Origin: Clostridia bacterium
GTDB taxonomy: Bacteria > UBA6262 > WVXT01
Direction of reading: 5' to 3'
Assembly: GCA_030671905.1 (NCBI GenBank)
Contig: DAOVHK010000014.1
Location: forward strand, 1 to 19,263
DNA: 19,263 nt
Shown here: in pieces, positions 7,268 to 14,501 of the stretch
Position numbering within the stretch: the first letter of the stretch is position 1
How the letters are laid out: every line of letters starts with the position of its first letter
The notes under the pieces: model-generated
Told to the model about the DNA's origin: nothing
What the model saw: only the letters and a program-made list of their open reading frames with translations
Database searches by the model: none
Position numbers and translations under genes: made by a program

Positions 7268-8443
7268 TTAATGTTGAACTCTTATGGCTACCAGTATCCT
7301 CATTACTGTCTCATCTATTCTCTGACGCTCCTCAAAGAAGGCAGCATCTCCATAATAATTCCTTTTACCGAACTCCCCGGCAAAATCGAAAGATAATATA
7401 TCGTTAAATTTGTATCCCAGGCCTCCAGTAAAGGAGACCATCTGAAATTCTTTACTGCCATAAAAGGGTTGAAAATAGAAGCCATATCTTAAACAAAGAG
7501 CATCTCTCAGGTAGTGCTCTGCACCAATACGAAATTCAAAGGTATCCCGGTAATTGGTTCCCGATTTAAATCTCGACCATTCGCTAAAGATAATCTCAGC
7601 CGCTATTGTGGAAGAGACTTCATCAACGAAAGTATAGGCTACACCAAGACCATAAGATAGAGGAAATTTTAGCTCTGTTTTGCCTTCTTCTTTGGACGTA
7701 GGATAATCTGCTTCCCATTTATCATTGACTTTTCCCTTTGTGTTAACAGTAAATCCAGCTCTAAACTCATCGGTGAAACAAAGCATTCCTCCGAGTGTGA
7801 AGTTGAAACCAGAAATCTTTGATTTGAGCTCGGTAATGGCAGTTGGAGGAGAAGCGTAAATAGTCGAACTACTCTTAAGACTACTCTCTCCGTCCAAGAA
7901 GTTAATGGCTCCACCTATATATAAATATGGCGTGGGCTTCCATGCTCCTCCTAAACTATAGGCATAGAGGGTTCCTTTTCCATTGATACTGGTAGAGCCG
8001 ATTTTCTCGCCTGGCGAGCCTGCATCAAAGATGGTCTTCTCATGCTGGTAATTGTTATCGTATAAGGGAGCAAGCCCTAAAGCCAGCATCAACTTTCTTT
8101 TAACCGGGAAAGCAACTACAGCACTGTTGAGTTGAAAATAGTAATGAGAATTAAAATAAGTCAATTCATCTTCTGTAACCACTTTTTCTACAACCGGCGC
8201 TATTCCCAGGGCTAATGAAAATTCCTTCTTCTCCAAAACCCCGAGACAGGAGGGATTTACAAAGATAGAAGAAGAATCGGTTGCACTGGCAATTGATGTC
8301 CCTCCCATTCCCATAGATCGAGCCCCAATTCCAGAAATGGGATCTCCTAAGTGAGAAACTCCCAGATAAGTAAGCGCGTCAACTCTCGAAGCCATAAAAA
8401 AGAAAATAGTAACTAACACAAAAATAATTCTTTTTCTGTTCAT
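7268..8443 (-). CDS. FadL/PorV-like outer-membrane beta-barrel protein
   Basis: The 391-residue product has a signal peptide (NRKRIIFVLVTIFFFMASR, cleavage near VDA-LTYLG). Next comes the plug-like motif GARSMGMGGTSIASATDSSS ending in NPSCL, which opens FadL/OMPP1 and PorV/PorQ-type barrels. The rest is alternating amphipathic beta strands and ends in MRILVAIRVQH, in keeping with an outer-membrane barrel. I chose ATG at 8443, just after an AAAGGA; a TTG at 8461 would only lengthen the N-terminus. It is the last gene of the exported-protein run and is about 35 bases from the HhH-barrel gene. Relatives carry hydrophobic compounds or act as secretion accessory proteins; which applies here is unknown. 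Confidence 0.7.
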   Translation of the reverse strand: MNRKRIIFVLVTIFFFMASRVDALTYLGVSHLGDPISGIGARSMGMGGTSIASATDSSSIFVNPSCLGVLEKKEFSLALGIAPVVEKVVTEDELTYFNSHYYFQLNSAVVAFPVKRKLMLALGLAPLYDNNYQHEKTIFDAGSPGEKIGSTSINGKGTLYAYSLGGAWKPTPYLYIGGAINFLDGESSLKSSSTIYASPPTAITELKSKISGFNFTLGGMLCFTDEFRAGFTVNTKGKVNDKWEADYPTSKEEGKTELKFPLSYGLGVAYTFVDEVSSTIAAEIIFSEWSRFKSGTNYRDTFEFRIGAEHYLRDALCLRYGFYFQPFYGSKEFQMVSFTGGLGYKFNDILSFDFAGEFGKRNYYGDAAFFEERQRIDETVMRILVAIRVQH

Positions 8444-8477
8444 CTTTCCTTTATAACCCAACCTTTTTCTGATTATC

Positions 8478-10484
8478 TCACCACTTCACATCCCACTGTA
8501 ACCTGAACACGTGCCTTCTACTTCTGATTATCTTGTCTAATTCTTGTTTATTTTCCGGTCTGCTTATTCCATAATCATTCAAGTAGCGTGTATTTTCATA
8601 TTTAATCCATAGCCTGGTGTTTTTAGTAATTTCTTGTGTTATCATTAAGTAGTACCTTACACCTTTACCATAAGTCCACCAATGGAAGGGAGTCAAGCCC
8701 ATAGGCCATAAGAATTCAATTTCACTCAGAGCAACTCCTGGCTCACCTTCGAAAAAGATGAGCCTCCCTTCGAGTTTTAACTTACGAGTTGCATTGTACT
8801 TGAGGTCGCCAAAAATCAAGTGTCCTCTATCCACTTGCTCAAGCTCATAAATACTATTCTTTCTCCCATCCCACCTCACCTTAAACCTCACCGTACCATC
8901 CGGATTCCAGGTAACCTGCACTCTCGTTTTCTTCCAGCTCTGGTATAAATCTTTATTTTCTATCTTTTTATCATACCAGTGGTCCCACTGTCGGAAATAT
9001 AGTTCCAGCTTCCTTGATACTCTCTGTTTAATATTGAACCAGAACTCCTTATCCCTTGTGGGCATTAAATTATCCTCTCTCCAAGGATGGCGAACAGGTC
9101 TAAAATAGACTTGTATTTCCCTCTCTCTATCCTCATACTTTCCTCCAAGGAATACTCCATTTTCATTCCAATCTTCATCTCTACGTCCCACTATAGTGGT
9201 GGCGCTACTATGTTCGTTATAGTAATCTGGGTCATATTTATAGATAGTCATCCATAAAGTAAAGGCGCTTAATTTGAGCATGGGCTGAATCAGCCACGCT
9301 TCACCATAACCTATGCACTTGGCATATTCAGCGTAAAGATTCAATTTTTTATACCAGGTATTAAAATCGAACCCGAAAACCCTGTTTCTCTCTCCTCGAA
9401 ATAGATAGTATCCTTTCTCTTCAGGCGGATTAATCATAGGGCTGTATTTACTCTGGTAACCCATAAAACCAATCTGTGAATCTCTTAAGAAATTATAAGC
9501 TATCCTACCGCCGATCAGTTCCTCTGTCAAACTGTCGTTTCTCTCCAGTTCATTATCACTGGTGATATAACCCATATTCGCTCTAATAGCGACCAGGCTC
9601 TCTTTCACAGTTCCATCCGGATTCAAGGTTGCGTCGAGCTTCTTATTCGAATAGAAGAAATCCAAGTCGAATTGTTTTATTCTCTTATTTACCGCCAATC
9701 CTCTGAAACAAACATTTGGTGCTGTCCCTCTATCCTCAGCAACACCTTTAGCTTTAATCTTTATCGGTCTGACCAATTCTGTTGCTAAAGGATAATAGAA
9801 AATTAATCCCTGATTATACTGAAGCTTATAATTACCAATGACTATCTTATCAAAGGAATAAACATCTCGCATTACCAGCCAGTATTTGGTCAAATAGTAT
9901 TTCCAGAGATTATGAAAACTAATCGCGGGTTCCGAACCACTGTTTGACTGAGCACCCCCGTGACGAAGGACCCACCCCGCTTCATAGTGATTTCCATATT
10001 TCAACCTTGTGCGATTATAAACATATGGGGGATTCTGAAATTTAGGGTCAGCATTAAGATAAGCTTCACTATCCGGCTTAGCCATCTTCATTCTCCATCG
10101 GAAATCACCTTGCAGGGCTACAGGCACTCTTATTGGTTCAACCTTAATATAGGGAGCTATTCCCTCAAATATCTCATCGCTCATCCCTGGCACATTCTTA
10201 AGTTCCTCCACTTCTGTAAATCCCTTCTGTTGGCGATAGAGAATGACTGCCCTTGCCAGGCGCGAATCAATTACAGGAAGCTTTAACAATTGGTCGAAAG
10301 AGACAGTATTTAAATCAAGGGGATGGTCTTTCAACTCAGCAAGTTCTTCCTTATCCACTGCCCCGGGAGATATTGTCTCTGCCTCATCCTCTTCAAATGC
10401 AACTTGACCTACCACTGGTGGACCTAGATTGGTCATCGAAATTATAAACGAACCAAAGATAATAGCAACAATTCTTACCATCAT
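8478..10484 (-). CDS. Exported helix-hairpin-helix plus large beta-barrel protein
   Basis: Reading from ATG at 10484 gives 668 residues: a signal peptide (VRIVAIIFGSFIISM, cleavage near VVGQVA), an acidic linker, and a tandem HhH domain of ComEA/T2SK type at about residues 54-114 (DLNTVSFDQLLKLP and GFTEVEELKNVPG). About 550 residues of beta-rich, aromatic sequence follow, with barrel-like phrases such as YKLQYNQGLIFYYPLA. The hairpin glycines that contact DNA in ComEA (LPGIG) are replaced here by LPVID in the first repeat, and the second repeat keeps only one (VPGMS), so DNA binding is doubtful. The frame stays open to 10625, but that would overlap the upstream gene and place a signal peptide internally. 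Comparable HhH-barrel proteins of unknown role occur in FCB-type genomes. It lies between two barrel genes and likely works with them in the outer membrane. Confidence 0.75.
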   Translation of the reverse strand: MMVRIVAIIFGSFIISMTNLGPPVVGQVAFEEDEAETISPGAVDKEELAELKDHPLDLNTVSFDQLLKLPVIDSRLARAVILYRQQKGFTEVEELKNVPGMSDEIFEGIAPYIKVEPIRVPVALQGDFRWRMKMAKPDSEAYLNADPKFQNPPYVYNRTRLKYGNHYEAGWVLRHGGAQSNSGSEPAISFHNLWKYYLTKYWLVMRDVYSFDKIVIGNYKLQYNQGLIFYYPLATELVRPIKIKAKGVAEDRGTAPNVCFRGLAVNKRIKQFDLDFFYSNKKLDATLNPDGTVKESLVAIRANMGYITSDNELERNDSLTEELIGGRIAYNFLRDSQIGFMGYQSKYSPMINPPEEKGYYLFRGERNRVFGFDFNTWYKKLNLYAEYAKCIGYGEAWLIQPMLKLSAFTLWMTIYKYDPDYYNEHSSATTIVGRRDEDWNENGVFLGGKYEDREREIQVYFRPVRHPWREDNLMPTRDKEFWFNIKQRVSRKLELYFRQWDHWYDKKIENKDLYQSWKKTRVQVTWNPDGTVRFKVRWDGRKNSIYELEQVDRGHLIFGDLKYNATRKLKLEGRLIFFEGEPGVALSEIEFLWPMGLTPFHWWTYGKGVRYYLMITQEITKNTRLWIKYENTRYLNDYGISRPENKQELDKIIRSRRHVFRLQWDVKW

Positions 10485-10493
10485 TACTGGTCG

Positions 10494-10511
10494 GGCACTC
10501 TTTAGAGTGCC
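10494..10511. repeat. Perfect palindrome, GGCACTC-TTTA-GAGTGCC
   Basis: A 7-bp perfect stem with a TTTA loop fills the 29-base gap between the PorV-like stop and the HhH-barrel start. With its two flanking A's it matches 14452-14471 at 19 of 20 bases. It may modulate relative expression of the two genes or mark a dispersed intergenic repeat. No T-tract follows, so it is not a clear terminator. Confidence 0.75.
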
Positions 10512-10513
10512 AA

Positions 10514-11392
10514 TTAATTTTGCATAGTCTGGTTGCCCAAATGTAGAGAGAAAGAGAACAAGTGCTGACCGTTCAGGAAAGGATGGCTCAAAAATGCATA
10601 ATCGAATTTGAATATGTTCCAGCAAAAACCAAAACCTCCAGTAAATCTCGCTGGATCGTTCCCTATCCCGACACGCAAAGTAAAATTTCTATTCAGGCTG
10701 ACTTCAAAACCAGCTCTTATCTCAGGCTCAACCATTATCGAACTCATTGGTAGATGCAAATCGAGAGAGGTAATGTAACCAGAAAGAGGCTGAAAAGATG
10801 CCCCCACTCTAATCTTCTGGGCTAAATTCTCCGGGGAGCTACCGAGCCGGGGACTGTTCAGATTCATTGCCATAATTCCCAATCTGAACTTAGAACTAAT
10901 ATCGGCAAGGGCTCCCACATCCAGACCGAAAGCCGAAGCCCTGCCATATTCTGAGTTTGCGCTGGCTCCTTTGATCTTTAGACTCATAATTTTCACATTG
11001 AAGCCGAAATATAGACCACTCCCCAAACTCTGCCCGGAAGAAATAATAGTCTGGCTCTCTCTATATTTTGAATACCCAAACTGTGAATAAGATAATCCAA
11101 AAGTTCCTACTTTTTTAGTAGGAACTACTGCCCCAAACAGATAATATGTCAAATCCTTCAGCCCGAAAAGTCGAGTGGTCATCGTCATAGCCTCTACTTC
11201 TTTGACTAGTTCCAATCCAGCGGGATTCCAGTAAATAGCATTAATGTCATCAGCCACACCTGTAAACGCTCCAGCCATCCCCATTGGACGAGCTCCCGCT
11301 CCCTTCTCCTCAAAAGCCCCATAACTGGGTAAAACGGCGGGGAAGTAGAAAAGCAAAAAAGCAAAAATTACGAGAAAAGTTTTTCTTACCAT
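10514..11392 (-). CDS. PorV/PorQ-family outer-membrane protein
   Basis: This 292-residue protein has a signal peptide (RKTFLVIFAFLLFYFPAVL, cleavage near SYGA-FEEKG). The characteristic opening GAGARPMGMAGAFTGVADD followed by AIYWNPAGL marks the PorV/PorQ (UPF0164) barrel family. The remainder is repeating beta strands, ending in LFSFSLHLGN. PorV in Bacteroidetes receives type IX secretion cargo at the outer membrane; PorQ and other relatives have less defined roles. The upstream lamin-tail gene ends 4 bases before this start, so the two are almost certainly cotranscribed. That product carries a FlgD-like C-terminal domain, a fold seen at the C-terminus of many secreted proteins in these lineages. 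A cargo-acceptor relation is a reasonable but untested inference. Confidence 0.8.
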   Translation of the reverse strand: MVRKTFLVIFAFLLFYFPAVLPSYGAFEEKGAGARPMGMAGAFTGVADDINAIYWNPAGLELVKEVEAMTMTTRLFGLKDLTYYLFGAVVPTKKVGTFGLSYSQFGYSKYRESQTIISSGQSLGSGLYFGFNVKIMSLKIKGASANSEYGRASAFGLDVGALADISSKFRLGIMAMNLNSPRLGSSPENLAQKIRVGASFQPLSGYITSLDLHLPMSSIMVEPEIRAGFEVSLNRNFTLRVGIGNDPARFTGGFGFCWNIFKFDYAFLSHPFLNGQHLFSFSLHLGNQTMQN

Positions 11393-11396
11393 GTTT

Positions 11397-12332
11397 CTAT
11401 CTAAGTTTTCTTCCTACCACTATTGTGTCTGTTCCTTTAGTTACCTTTCCTGTATTTTCGTTCAGTGCCTCAATGTGACAGATATAAATTCCAATTGGTA
11501 CGATTGTGTCTCCAAAATCATCCGCACCATCCCAGGTTACAGAGCCTTCCCCGTCAGAATCCACCTCTTGGTCAATCAGCACCCTAACTAACCTTCCTCT
11601 GACATCAAAAATTCTCAACGTAATTCTTGAACCGTCTGGTACATTATATTTTATTTTTCCCTCAGTTGGCCTACCACTTATATCGTTATAAGGAAAAAAG
11701 GGAGAACTAGTGACTTCAATTGTCTTTGTGGTAGGTTCTTCTTCCGGTTGATTCCAAAACTCTTTGCTGTTTTCATCCTTAGGAGTGCCATTAATCGAAT
11801 TGCCCTCATCATCAGTACCGTTTCTCGTAATACCATCATTAGTATGCCAGTTATTCTTTGTAGTCCCAGGAGAACCGGAATCTATCCTTTCCATTGTATA
11901 AGCACCATCCTTTTCTCCTGCGAACCAACCTCCGTTTGTTTCACAAGGTACTGAATCAATCAAATTACCCGAAGCATCCCTGAGTTGGAAGTCTTCACTT
12001 GTGTTTTCTAAAGCACCTGTATAGATTTGGTCAGCCTTCAAATCTTTTATTGTTTGATCATCTGTTCTTTCCAAGAGAAAGTAACCTTTGGCTGGAATAA
12101 TTCCAACCAGAGAAATATCGGGTGTTCCATCGGCTGCTTTTAGACTCCAACCAGTTAAGTCAATAGAAAGGCTGGAGTTGTTGTATAATTCTATCCATTC
12201 ATCATAATATGAGCAAGTAGTGCCCATCCAAGCGATTTCATTAATTACAACATCACCTGGCGACGCTCCAAGAGCAAGACCAAGAGATAAAAAAAGAACC
12301 CCAATCGATTTTAAAATAATAAGTTTTCTCAT
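11397..12332 (-). CDS. Secreted lamin-tail-domain protein with FlgD-like C-terminal domain
   Basis: The 311-residue product has a signal peptide (RKLIILKSIGVLFLSLGLA, cleavage near LG-ASPGD). A lamin-tail domain (LTD) follows at about residues 25-135, with hallmark phrases VVINEIAWMG, DEWIELYNNSS, IDLTGWSLKAADGTPDI and DFQLRDASGNLIDSVPC. An acidic, Asn/Gly-rich linker leads to a FlgD-type Ig-like domain at about residues 215-305 (LRIFDVRGRLVRVLI, then WDGADDFG and GIYICHIEALN). Bacterial LTDs occur on secreted or surface proteins and are often fused to extracellular nucleases and other hydrolases. This one has no enzyme domain of its own, but a secreted nuclease is encoded two genes upstream. 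The C-terminal domain may act as a secretion or anchoring tag. Domain calls are strong; the ligand is unknown. Confidence 0.85.
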   Translation of the reverse strand: MRKLIILKSIGVLFLSLGLALGASPGDVVINEIAWMGTTCSYYDEWIELYNNSSLSIDLTGWSLKAADGTPDISLVGIIPAKGYFLLERTDDQTIKDLKADQIYTGALENTSEDFQLRDASGNLIDSVPCETNGGWFAGEKDGAYTMERIDSGSPGTTKNNWHTNDGITRNGTDDEGNSINGTPKDENSKEFWNQPEEEPTTKTIEVTSSPFFPYNDISGRPTEGKIKYNVPDGSRITLRIFDVRGRLVRVLIDQEVDSDGEGSVTWDGADDFGDTIVPIGIYICHIEALNENTGKVTKGTDTIVVGRKLR

Positions 12333-12381
12333 AGGATTCTAATAAACAGACTCCCTATTTATATATGATTTATACTCTTAG

Positions 12382-13038
12382 CTACCACTGTTCACTTTCT
12401 TCTTGTAACATTGCCTCATATTTGGTCAATAATAATTTCTCTACAGCCTTTTTAACTCCCTTATCGTAAATATAAATCTGTTTTATCCAGCGATGCCTGC
12501 CCTTTTCAGGTGGCCTCGCTGGCCAAGCAATCCAAGGGCCCCTCTTACCTTCCATTATTCCGCAAGAGACAGCCACTGCATTATTGAAGGTAACTTCTAC
12601 ATTAACTTTCCTTTTCCCAGCTCTCCTCAACCTGAACCAATCCGTAACTTTGAAAGAGACTCGTTTAACCTTATTTTCAGCTGGTTCTTCCGTCTCAATT
12701 GCTTCTATTACAGCATTTCTCGCTTTTTCTGTGAGGAACTTTATTTGAGGATAGACAATTCCCTTCTTGCTTATGTATTCAGGAAACTTCAATACTGTTT
12801 TATCATCAACTTTCATTACCTTTATTTCTCGTACCACGATACATTCATTGAGCATAACCTTAGCAACTCCTACTACTCCTTCTTCATTCTCAACTGGCTC
12901 TACTTTAACTCTTGTAACACTGATGGTCTCCAAGTCTCCCTTCTTCTTTTCTGCTCCCACCACTACCGAAGAGAGAAGAAACACTACCAGCCCTGCAACA
13001 GACAGACTCTTCCATCTTCTTAAAAATTTATAAACCAT
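12382..13038 (-). CDS. Exported protein with two SpoVG-like domains
   Basis: From ATG at 13038 the product has 218 residues. The start is fixed by AAGGAG seven bases upstream; the TTG at 13056 would put that site inside the gene. A basic N-terminus and hydrophobic stretch (SLSVAGLVVFLLSSVVV, cleavage near VGA-EKK) form a signal peptide. Two segments then resemble SpoVG. Segment one, about 39-114, has ISVTRVKVEP and LNECIVVREIKV. Segment two, about 127-210, has FKVTDWFRLRRAGKRKVNVE, FNNAVAVSCGIMEG and GPWIAWPARPPEKG. SpoVG is normally a single-domain cytoplasmic DNA/RNA-binding protein of about 90-100 residues, so a secreted tandem form is unusual. It sits between the exported nuclease and the lamin-tail gene. 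Similarity is by eye; the fold is probable, nucleic-acid binding inferred. Confidence 0.7.
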   Translation of the reverse strand: MVYKFLRRWKSLSVAGLVVFLLSSVVVGAEKKKGDLETISVTRVKVEPVENEEGVVGVAKVMLNECIVVREIKVMKVDDKTVLKFPEYISKKGIVYPQIKFLTEKARNAVIEAIETEEPAENKVKRVSFKVTDWFRLRRAGKRKVNVEVTFNNAVAVSCGIMEGKRGPWIAWPARPPEKGRHRWIKQIYIYDKGVKKAVEKLLLTKYEAMLQEESEQW

Positions 13039-13097
13039 CCTTTTACTCCTTTCCAAAATTCTCTTCCTTAGATTTTATGAATCACGGGGTCACGAGA

Positions 13098-13127
13098 GGA
13101 TAACCTGTCTAACTTTTTACTTGTCAA
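13098..13127 (-). promoter_or_regulatory. Possible promoter for the SpoVG-like/barrel operon
   Basis: A consensus TTGACA (13122-13127) on the minus strand lies just after the stop of the nuclease gene. It is followed at 18 bases by TTATCC, a poor -10. It precedes the SpoVG-like start by about 60 bases within the 98-base gap, the widest gap in this gene run. The weak -10 keeps confidence low. Confidence 0.3.
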
Positions 13128-13136
13128 CGATTTGAA

Positions 13137-13700
13137 CTATTTTTTGTTGAGTGGGGGACATTCGGATTTGATTCTGTTAAACTCGTCAAGGAAAAATTTA
13201 GCAAGGGGGATGGAATCTATGAGGACGGAAGCTTCGTTATTCTTTTCTAATGCATAATAGCTCCAGTTGGTGCTACCGATTATGGTGTATCTTTCGTCTA
13301 TTATGATGAGTTTGTTATGAGTAGTCTTGGAGCGGGAATCGAAATATACCTTGACACCAGCCTGGGAGAGCATAAATCCTCCCTCTCTTTTGTTTCTTCT
13401 GGTGATTTTTCCAAAGGTGCCCTGTTCTAAGATTACTTCTACATTCACTCCTCTTTTGTGAGCATTTATTAAATCTTGAACTAACTGGTTTTCCAGGCTT
13501 TCTGGATACTTTCGGTAGTAGAACATTTCAAACATTACAACATAGATGGATTCTTTTGCTTCACTTAGGAGTTTATGGACTGCTGGATAGTATAACCTGT
13601 TGGGAATCGGCTTCACATCTTTTGCCGGGAGGGCTAAAACAATCTGTAAAGAAAGGGAAAATATTAAAATAGCGATTAATACGTATCTTTTGACTTTCAT
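13137..13700 (-). CDS. Exported phospholipase-D-superfamily nuclease (single HKD motif)
   Basis: The 187-residue product has a signal peptide (RYVLIAILIFSLSLQIVLA) and one PLD catalytic motif, HNKLIIIDERYTIIGSTNWS: H128, K130 and D135 form HxK(x)4D, followed by the G-S-x-N element. A single HKD motif and this length match the Nuc/EDTA-resistant endonuclease branch, where two subunits join to build one active site. Such enzymes cut single- and double-stranded DNA without metal in the periplasm or outside the cell. A phosphodiesterase with another substrate cannot be excluded. Its ATG overlaps the TGA of the HAD gene by four bases, so translation is coupled. The next gene downstream is the exported SpoVG-like protein. 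Confidence 0.85.
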   Translation of the reverse strand: MKVKRYVLIAILIFSLSLQIVLALPAKDVKPIPNRLYYPAVHKLLSEAKESIYVVMFEMFYYRKYPESLENQLVQDLINAHKRGVNVEVILEQGTFGKITRRNKREGGFMLSQAGVKVYFDSRSKTTHNKLIIIDERYTIIGSTNWSYYALEKNNEASVLIDSIPLAKFFLDEFNRIKSECPPLNKK

Positions 13701-14389
13701 AATTTTGAATTCTTGTTTTCTTTTCTGACGATATCCACAAGTTCTAAAATATCGTTAAGGTCGTAATCTGCTCCCGAATCTTTAGTGCCAAACCTATCGC
13801 CATAGCGAGCAAAGGCTGTTTTTATTCCCATTTTCTTTGCTCCCACTACATCGCGCTCTGCCCAGTCTCCCACCATTAATGTTTCTTCAGGTTTGACCTT
13901 GAGGATATCGAGGGCCATCTGGAAGGGTTTGGGAGATGGTTTCTTCTCTCCAGTATCCTCGTAGGAGAGCACACGCTCGAAGTAGTGCTGTAACTCTAAG
14001 GCACAAATCCTCATCCATACGGGAAGCCTGGGAGCATCGGTAACAATTATCATCTTTATTCCCATTTTTGCTAAAGTGGTCAGGGTAAGGTGGACGTGGG
14101 GATAGAGACTCATTGTCCCCTCTTTTGCTTTGCGATAGCCAATGATGCCTGAGGCGAGGATTCTGTAATCGATGTGGCCAAACTCACGCTGTAAAACTTT
14201 ATCGAATATGAGCTGGTCTTCAATCCCCTCTTCTCCGTATGCTTTGTGAATTTTATCTACCATTTCCTCTTTGGGCATCTTCAATCCAGCATCAATCATT
14301 GCCTCTACTGCGGCTTCTACTGCTACACGCTTTACTTTCATAAAGTCTACTAAGGTATTATCCATATCGAAAATAATTGCTTTAATCAT
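13697..14389 (-). CDS. HAD-superfamily hydrolase (phosphatase, HAD-IA type)
   Basis: The 230-residue cytoplasmic protein shows all four HAD motifs: DMDNT (nucleophile D8, acid D10), the Thr in IIVTDAP, the Lys in GEKKPSPKPF, and the acidic GDWAERDVVGAKKMG. The helical cap between motifs I and II marks subfamily I, shared by phosphoglycolate phosphatases and house-cleaning or 5'-nucleotide phosphatases. Substrate cannot be read from the sequence. Its four-base overlap with the exported nuclease gene and the nearby purine phosphorylase genes allow a role in nucleotide dephosphorylation, but this is context only. It is preceded by a 112-base spacer packed with palindromes. Confidence 0.85.
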   Translation of the reverse strand: MIKAIIFDMDNTLVDFMKVKRVAVEAAVEAMIDAGLKMPKEEMVDKIHKAYGEEGIEDQLIFDKVLQREFGHIDYRILASGIIGYRKAKEGTMSLYPHVHLTLTTLAKMGIKMIIVTDAPRLPVWMRICALELQHYFERVLSYEDTGEKKPSPKPFQMALDILKVKPEETLMVGDWAERDVVGAKKMGIKTAFARYGDRFGTKDSGADYDLNDILELVDIVRKENKNSKL

Positions 14390-14418
14390 TTTAAGATGTG
14401 TACCTTCTCATTCTTTTC

Positions 14419-14469
14419 GTCACCCTAAAGGGCGACCCCGATAAGTATCGGGGCATTCTTTAGAGTGCC
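14419..14469. repeat. Block of three abutting palindromes
   Basis: Three small inverted repeats follow one another almost without spacing: GTCACCC-TAAA-GGGCGAC (14419-14436, one A/C mismatch that becomes a G-U pair in minus-strand RNA), CCCCGAT-AAGT-ATCGGGG (14436-14453, perfect) and GGCATTC-TTTA-GAGTGCC (14452-14469, one T/G mismatch). The third is nearly identical to the palindrome at 10494-10511. The block lies between the methylthioadenosine phosphorylase stop and the HAD start. It looks like a dispersed intergenic repeat of REP type rather than a simple terminator. Confidence 0.7.
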
Positions 14470-14482
14470 AAATCGAGTATAA

Positions 14483-14499
14483 GCAGAGCTCCTCTCTGC
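14483..14499 (-). terminator. Possible terminator after the purine operon
   Basis: A GCAGAG stem with a five-base loop begins three bases past the stop codon of the methylthioadenosine phosphorylase gene. On the minus strand it is followed by TTATACTCGATTT, only moderately T-rich. A true intrinsic terminator would normally have a longer T-run, so this is tentative. Confidence 0.35.
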
Positions 14500-14501
14500 A
14501 G

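Noticed and set aside
7244..7270. Plus-strand intrinsic terminator
   Set aside because: Hairpin plus T-run looks right on the plus strand, but no plus-strand gene precedes it; treated as a palindrome of the TAAA-loop family.
10485..10625. Upstream extension of the HhH-barrel protein by 47 residues
   Set aside because: It would overlap the PorV-like gene and run through the palindrome, leaving the signal peptide internal; ATG at 10484 is preferred.
12493..13023. Long plus-strand open frame of 176 codons
   Set aside because: It lies opposite the SpoVG-like gene, which has a strong ribosome site and recognisable domains. The plus frame yields a low-complexity Phe/Ser-rich translation with no motif.
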